Assembly: GCA_902561765.1 (NCBI GenBank) | Contig: CACEQR010000007.1 | Span: 1 to 64,000, forward strand | Reading direction: 5' to 3' | Length of the DNA stretch: 64,000 nucleotides | Source of the DNA: an uncultured Pelagibacteraceae bacterium | GTDB lineage: Bacteria > Pseudomonadota > Alphaproteobacteria > Pelagibacterales > Pelagibacteraceae | Part shown: positions 59,212 to 64,000 of the stretch, in pieces | Numbering within the stretch: the stretch's first letter is position 1 | How the letters are laid out: the number at the start of each line of letters is the position of its first letter | Position numbers and translations under genes: made by a program | The notes under the pieces: generated by a model | The model's database searches: none | The model's input: the letters and a program-made list of their open reading frames with translations, nothing else | Told to the model about the DNA's origin: nothing

Positions 59212-60225
59212 ATGGGAACTGTAATACAGCTTAAAAAACAAATTAATAATTCTTATACTGACTTAAAAAACTCAGTTGAAGATAAGTTGATTCTAGTTGA
59301 AGAAAAAATTAATTCCAGATTAGCAAGTAAAGTTGAGTTAGTTCAAAAGATGACAAAATATCATTTAAACACTGGAGGTAAAAGACTTAGAGCTCTATTA
59401 ACATTGCAATGCTCAAAAATTTGTGGATACGAGAAAGGATTAAGAGATGTTAATCTGGCTGCATGTGTTGAATTAATCCATGCAGCAACTTTAATGCACG
59501 ATGATGTAATTGATAACTCTAAAATTAGAAGAGGAAAAAAGACCTTAAATAAGATCTGGGGAAATCACTCATCAATTTTAGTAGGCGATTATCTCTTAAG
59601 CAAATGTTTTGAAATGATGGTTGAAGATGGAAATTTAGAATTACTTAAACTTTTGGCTAACACATCATCAGAAATTGCTCAAGGTGAAGTTCTGCAATTG
59701 CAACATAATAAAGAAATAGACATGTTAGAAGAAACATATCTTAATATTATTTCCTCAAAGACTGCATCATTATTTGCAGCAGCTACTAAGGTCGGCGCAA
59801 TTATTTCAGAAAAAGATTTAAAATTTAAAAATGCTTTAGAATTTTATGGAAAAAACCTAGGTCTCACATTTCAAATTGCAGATGATACATTAGATTATAA
59901 TTCTGAATTAAAATTATTTGGAAAAACCATTGGTAATGATTTTTACGAGGGAAAAGTAACTTTACCTATAATTCTACTTTATCAAAAATTAGATGATGTT
60001 GAAAAAGGAAAATTAAAATTTTTATTTGAAAAACAAATTCGTGAAAAGAAAGATTTAGAATATGTTCTAAATCTAATAAAAAAAAATAACATAATTAAAG
60101 AGTGTTATAAAAAAGCAGAACATTATATAAATTTAGCTTCTAATTCTTTAAGTGTATTTGAGGAGTCTGATGAAAAAAATGTGCTAAAAAATTTAACATC
60201 TTTTAGTATAGAGAGAAATTTCTAA
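59212..60225 (+). CDS. ispB: Long-chain polyprenyl diphosphate synthase (octaprenyl/decaprenyl type)
   Basis: A 337-residue trans-prenyltransferase with 'GGKRLRALL' (IPP binding, ~54-62), first Asp-rich motif 'HDDVIDNS' (~96-103) and second 'QIADDTLDY' (~223-231). It makes the ubiquinone side chain. Distinct from ispA at the window's right edge. Stop overlaps the convergent pdxH stop. Confidence 0.93.
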   Translation: MGTVIQLKKQINNSYTDLKNSVEDKLILVEEKINSRLASKVELVQKMTKYHLNTGGKRLRALLTLQCSKICGYEKGLRDVNLAACVELIHAATLMHDDVIDNSKIRRGKKTLNKIWGNHSSILVGDYLLSKCFEMMVEDGNLELLKLLANTSSEIAQGEVLQLQHNKEIDMLEETYLNIISSKTASLFAAATKVGAIISEKDLKFKNALEFYGKNLGLTFQIADDTLDYNSELKLFGKTIGNDFYEGKVTLPIILLYQKLDDVEKGKLKFLFEKQIREKKDLEYVLNLIKKNNIIKECYKKAEHYINLASNSLSVFEESDEKNVLKNLTSFSIERNF

Positions 60226-60845
60226 GGGCTTAGCAATACTTTTTTCCAACTTTTAGTTTTTTTAATGTATTTCAATCTTTCATGAATTCGATTTTGACCA
60301 TCAAGCCAGAATTCTATTTCTTTAGGTTTTATTCTCCAGCCTGACCAGTATTCTGGTCTTGGTACTTTTTTTTGATTTGGGAATTTTTTTTTAAATACGT
60401 TTATAGATTTATACAAATCGTCTCTATTTTTTAAAATGCTGCTCTGCTGTGAAGCCCAAGCGCCAATTCTACTTCCATATGCTCTTGATTTATAATACTC
60501 ATCAGCTTCTTTTTTTGAGACTTTAGATGCAATACCAATTACCCTAATTTGTCTTTGTAGGCTTTTCCAATGAAAACACATGGAAATTTTTGAAGAGTTT
60601 TTAATGGCTTTACTTTTATCACTTTTTAAATTTGTATAAAAAACGAAACCATTTTTATCAAAATCTTTAAGGAGAACCATTCTGACTGTTGGAAATCCTT
60701 TTTTATTTACAGTGCCTACTGCAAACGCATTTGGGTCATTAATTTCAGTTTTTTTTGCTTTATTGAACCATTCTTCAAAAAGTTTTATTGGGTTATTATG
60801 ATCTTTAAAGCAAAGATTTAATCCAAGTGAGTTTTTTTCGTTCAT
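60222..60845 (-). CDS. pdxH: Pyridoxamine/pyridoxine 5'-phosphate oxidase
   Basis: About 207 residues from the ATG at 60845. A longer reading would overlap the divergent aroC start and adds an unrelated tail. FMN-binding 'PTVRMVLLKDFDKNGFVFYTN' (~45-65), 'QIRVIG' and the C-terminal 'RPEYWSGWRIKPKEIEFW' and 'NRIHERLKY' blocks identify PdxH. It makes pyridoxal phosphate using O2. Confidence 0.95.
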   Translation of the reverse strand: MNEKNSLGLNLCFKDHNNPIKLFEEWFNKAKKTEINDPNAFAVGTVNKKGFPTVRMVLLKDFDKNGFVFYTNLKSDKSKAIKNSSKISMCFHWKSLQRQIRVIGIASKVSKKEADEYYKSRAYGSRIGAWASQQSSILKNRDDLYKSINVFKKKFPNQKKVPRPEYWSGWRIKPKEIEFWLDGQNRIHERLKYIKKTKSWKKVLLSP

Positions 60846-60877
60846 AATTTTAAAAAAATAATTTATACAGTAAGATA

Positions 60878-61963
60878 ATGTCATTTAATACTTTTGGAAA
60901 GTTATTTAGATTTACTACCTGGGGAGAGTCTCACGGTCCTGCAATTGGGTGTGTTGTGGACGGATGCCCACCAAATGTTCCAATTAAGGAGAGTGATATT
61001 CAAAAAGAACTTAATAAACGAAAACCAGGTCAATCTAAATTCACAACACAAAGAAAAGAGGATGACAAAATTAATATTTTATCTGGTGTTTTTGAGGGAA
61101 AAACTACTGGAACTCCTATATCTTTAATAATTTATAACAAAGACATGAGATCTAGAGATTATGAGACAATAAAGAACAAATTTCGACCAGGACATGCAGA
61201 TTACACATATTTTAAAAAGTATGGAATTCGGGATTATAGAGGAGGTGGAAGACAATCAGCCCGTGAGACTGCAGCAAGAGTTGCAGCAGGGGCAATTGCA
61301 AAAGTAGTTTTGAAAAATAAGATTGGTGCTAAATATCAAGCAGTCGGTGCAGTTATACAATTAGGAATTTTAGGGTGTGATATAAACAAATGGAAAGACA
61401 AAACTATATACTCAAATCCATTTTTTTGTCCTGACAAATCTGTAATTAAGCTCTGGGAAAAATATTTACTCGGCATAAGAAAAGCTGGTTCATCTTGTGG
61501 AGCAATAATTGAGATAAGAGCAAGAGGAGTACCTTTAGGACTTGGAGCGCCAATATATTCCAAATTAGATATGGATTTAGCAGCTGCGATGATGAGCATT
61601 AATGCTGTAAAGGGGGTAAATATTGGATCAGGAATGGATTCAGCTATGCTAACTGGGGAAGAAAACTCCGATGAGATTTTACAAAGAAAAGGTAAAACTA
61701 GTTTTAAATCAAATAATGCTGGTGGAATTTTGGGTGGAATTTCAACAGGTCAAGAAATAAAAATTTCATTTGCTGTTAAACCAACTTCATCGATTTTATC
61801 ATCTAGAAAAACGATTGATAAGTTCGGCAAAAATACAACAATATCTGTTAAAGGAAGACATGACCCGTGTGTAGGAATTAGAGCAGTCCCAATAGGAGAA
61901 GCTATGATGCATTGTGTAATTCTTGACCACTATTTAATGAACACTGCTCAAAATAAAATTTAA
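60878..61963 (+). CDS. aroC: Chorismate synthase
   Basis: A 361-residue enzyme with '[22 protein letters not shown]' region at 10-31, 'RPGHADYTY', '[21 protein letters not shown]' and '[18 protein letters not shown]', all AroC signatures. It converts EPSP to chorismate with reduced FMN. Divergent from pdxH; its stop overlaps the convergent dxs stop by 4 bases. Confidence 0.97.
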   Translation: MSFNTFGKLFRFTTWGESHGPAIGCVVDGCPPNVPIKESDIQKELNKRKPGQSKFTTQRKEDDKINILSGVFEGKTTGTPISLIIYNKDMRSRDYETIKNKFRPGHADYTYFKKYGIRDYRGGGRQSARETAARVAAGAIAKVVLKNKIGAKYQAVGAVIQLGILGCDINKWKDKTIYSNPFFCPDKSVIKLWEKYLLGIRKAGSSCGAIIEIRARGVPLGLGAPIYSKLDMDLAAAMMSINAVKGVNIGSGMDSAMLTGEENSDEILQRKGKTSFKSNNAGGILGGISTGQEIKISFAVKPTSSILSSRKTIDKFGKNTTISVKGRHDPCVGIRAVPIGEAMMHCVILDHYLMNTAQNKI

Positions 61964-63873
61964 TTAGATTTTTTTATTAAAACTTTTGAATTTAATGTAT
62001 CTAAAATCTTATTTTCTATTCCAATTGAATCAAGATTTGCATATTTATACATTAACTCTGGTTTATCATGATCTATAAATCTATCAGGTAATATCATTGA
62101 TCTAAATTTTAAATTGCTATCTAGAAGATTTTTTTCACTAAGAAATTGGCTAACATGAGATCCAAACCCACCAATAGATCCCTCCTCTATTGTGATTAAA
62201 ACTTCATGCTCTGTTGCAATTTGCCAGATTAAATTTTCATCTAAAGGTTTTGCAAATCTTGCATCAATTATAGAAATATTAATTCCTTTTTTAGATAAAT
62301 TTTCAGATGCTAAAATACACTCATGAAGTCTTGCACCAAAATTTAAAATTACAACTTTTTTTCCAGTTTTAATAATTTTTCCTTTACCCAACTCAATTTT
62401 TTCATTTATTTCTGGTAATTCAATCCCTAGACCATTTCCTCTTGGATATCTAAAAGCTGAAGGTCTATCATTAATATCTATTGAGGTATTGATCATTCTT
62501 ACAAGTTCGGCTTCATCGCTAGCCGCCATTACTACAAAATTTGGTAGTGTTGATAAGTATGTTATATCAAAAGAGCCTGCATGTGTTGGTCCATCAGCGC
62601 CAACGAGTCCAGCTCTATCAATTGCAAATCTTACTGGCAAGGATTGAATTGCAACATCATGAACAACTTGATCATAAGCTCTTTGAAGAAAAGTTGAGTA
62701 TATTGCTGCATATGGTTTAAATCCTTCTGTAGCCATTCCAGCGGCAAAAGTTACTGCGTGCTGTTCTGCTATTCCAACATCAAACATTCTGTTAGGAAAT
62801 TTTTTTCCAAATAAATCCATACCTGTTCCTGATGGCATAGCTGCTGTTATACCAACAACTTTACTATCCTTTTCAGCATGCTTGATTAAGGTATTAGCAA
62901 ATACTTTTGTATATGATGGTGCATTAGATGAGGACTTTATCTGTTCTCCTGTTTTTACATTAAATTTTGAAACTCCATGGAATTTATCTTCTGATTTTTC
63001 TGCAAATTTATAACCTTTTCCTTTTTCAGTTTTAACATGAACTAAAATTGGACCATCATAATTAATTTCTTTTGCATTTTTAAATACAGAAACCATTGTA
63101 TCAATATCATGTCCATCTATTGGCCCAATGTAATAAAATCCCATGGAATTAAATAAAGTACCACCAGTAACTGCAGATCTTAAAAAATCCTCTGCTTTTC
63201 CTGCTTTGTTTTTAAATCTTTTTGAGAAAGCAGATATGATTAATTTTAATGTCTCTCTAAAACTAAAATAAATCTTACCAGACAGAATTTTTGCAAGATA
63301 CTTTCTCATAGCTCCAACAGGTTTTGCAATTGACATGTCATTATCGTTTAAAACGACTATCATTTTTGTCTTACTTTCTCCTGCGTTGTTCATTGCCTCA
63401 TATGCCATACCAGCACTTATCGCTCCATCACCTATGACCGCAATTACATTATCAGATTTATTTGACAATTTATTAGCAACAGCCATTCCTAATGCCGAAG
63501 ATATAGAAGTTGAACTATGAGCAGCGCCGAAAGGATCATACTCGCTTTCTGATCTTTTTGTAAAACCAGACAATCCCCTCCCTTTTCTTAGTGTTCTAAT
63601 TTTATTTTTCCTACCAGTTAATATTTTATGAGGATAAGTTTGGTGCCCAACATCCCAAATTAATTTATCATGTGGAGTATTAAATATATAATGCAAAACC
63701 ACAGTGAGCTCTACAACTCCAAGACCAGCTCCTAGGTGTCCACCAGTTTCTGAAACAACGTCAATTAATTCTTGCCTGACCTCGTCAGCCAAAACTTTTA
63801 TATCAGATTGAGATAATTTTCTGATATCATCTGGAAAATTGACATTGTTTAAAAATTTGTAATTGTTACTCAT
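61960..63873 (-). CDS. dxs: 1-deoxy-D-xylulose-5-phosphate synthase
   Basis: A 637-residue ThDP enzyme with '[15 protein letters not shown]' (~75-89), ThDP motif '[18 protein letters not shown]' (~148-165) and '[18 protein letters not shown]' (~415-432). First enzyme of the MEP isoprenoid pathway. Its ATG overlaps the ispA stop (ATGA), the common ispA-dxs order. Confidence 0.97.
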   Translation of the reverse strand: MSNNYKFLNNVNFPDDIRKLSQSDIKVLADEVRQELIDVVSETGGHLGAGLGVVELTVVLHYIFNTPHDKLIWDVGHQTYPHKILTGRKNKIRTLRKGRGLSGFTKRSESEYDPFGAAHSSTSISSALGMAVANKLSNKSDNVIAVIGDGAISAGMAYEAMNNAGESKTKMIVVLNDNDMSIAKPVGAMRKYLAKILSGKIYFSFRETLKLIISAFSKRFKNKAGKAEDFLRSAVTGGTLFNSMGFYYIGPIDGHDIDTMVSVFKNAKEINYDGPILVHVKTEKGKGYKFAEKSEDKFHGVSKFNVKTGEQIKSSSNAPSYTKVFANTLIKHAEKDSKVVGITAAMPSGTGMDLFGKKFPNRMFDVGIAEQHAVTFAAGMATEGFKPYAAIYSTFLQRAYDQVVHDVAIQSLPVRFAIDRAGLVGADGPTHAGSFDITYLSTLPNFVVMAASDEAELVRMINTSIDINDRPSAFRYPRGNGLGIELPEINEKIELGKGKIIKTGKKVVILNFGARLHECILASENLSKKGINISIIDARFAKPLDENLIWQIATEHEVLITIEEGSIGGFGSHVSQFLSEKNLLDSNLKFRSMILPDRFIDHDKPELMYKYANLDSIGIENKILDTLNSKVLIKKSN

Positions 63874-64000
63874 TTTGTTCTACTTAAAATATAATTTATA
63901 GTTTCTTTTAGATCTCTACTTTTTTTTCCAAATTTATTTAAACTTTTGAATATATTTAATTTCAGGTTATTTGCATATTTAATAGTATTTTTAGTACCTA
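63870..64000 (-). CDS. ispA: Farnesyl/geranyl diphosphate synthase, C-terminal end (runs out of window)
   Basis: On the - strand an open frame enters from the right edge and ends in TGA at 63872-63870 overlapping the dxs start. The last 43 residues include '[20 protein letters not shown]' and end 'NYILSRTK', matching the IspA C-terminal pattern (small residue...FG...L...L...Y/FI..R). Position before dxs supports this. Only the tail is visible. Confidence 0.75.
   Translation of the reverse strand, partial: GTKNTIKYANNLKLNIFKSLNKFGKKSRDLKETINYILSRTK

Noticed and set aside
60222-60884. Longer pdxH reading starting at 60884
   Set aside because: It would cover the divergent aroC start and adds a non-family N terminus; the ATG at 60845 fits.

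Overview
The window reads as a piece of the chromosome of a free-living, streamlined alphaproteobacterium, most likely of the SAR11 clade (Pelagibacterales). The DNA is very AT-rich and proteins are lysine/asparagine/isoleucine-rich. Spacers are short, many genes overlap by 1 to 20 bases, and high-affinity amino-acid ABC transporters are abundant. A circularly permuted two-piece ssrA (tmRNA) at about 49204-49460 independently points to Alphaproteobacteria. I see no phage, transposase or CRISPR.

Region 1 (1-9335, + strand): the end of an EamA-type permease and a 2-oxoglutarate oxygenase, then a tight catabolic-looking operon (1464-8025) preceded by a possible structured leader. It encodes a luciferase-like flavin monooxygenase, a thiamine-diphosphate enzyme resembling sulfoacetaldehyde acetyltransferase/acetolactate synthase, an 'amino acid synthesis' (PF06684) protein, an alpha/beta hydrolase, an aldehyde dehydrogenase and a DMT permease. 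A periplasmic binding protein follows, closed by a strong terminator. The substrate is unknown; this is the best candidate for an undescribed pathway.

Region 2 (9336-22524, - strand): a long co-directional block built around amino-acid and organic-acid traffic. It holds two complete branched-chain-type (HAAT/Liv) permease-ATPase sets, one with its own binding protein, the AzlCD exporter pair and two LysE/RhtB exporters. Also present are a glutarate 2-hydroxylase (GlaH/CsiD), an atypical ProC-like reductase and a secreted pentapeptide-repeat protein. A hairpin between livK and livH and an SD-sequestering hairpin before the first exporter are likely control points.

Region 3 (22643-32248): a DUF2805 protein and glutaredoxin (+), then a - strand series: DUF1479 oxygenase, MsrB, HDAC-like deacetylase, 2-hydroxyacid dehydrogenase, EamA permease, fused indolepyruvate:ferredoxin oxidoreductase and a DadA-like amino-acid oxidase. 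The last two could together oxidise amino acids to acyl-CoAs.

Region 4 (32325-49154): core genes. leuA sits directly in front of mreBCD-mrdA-rodA (cell shape). It is followed by ilvI-ilvH-ilvC, miaA, degP, a DUF2065 protein, hflK-hflC, a short mrp and thyX.

Region 5 (49155-50876): the only loose region. It holds permuted ssrA, an AT-rich membrane-anchored SGNH-type protein, a frameshifted gene remnant and tRNA-Leu(GAG).

Region 6 (50877-64000): NAD synthesis (nadA-nadC), pyruvate phosphate dikinase, glycyl-tRNA synthetase (glyQS), an S49 peptidase, ispB, pdxH, aroC, dxs and the tail of ispA.
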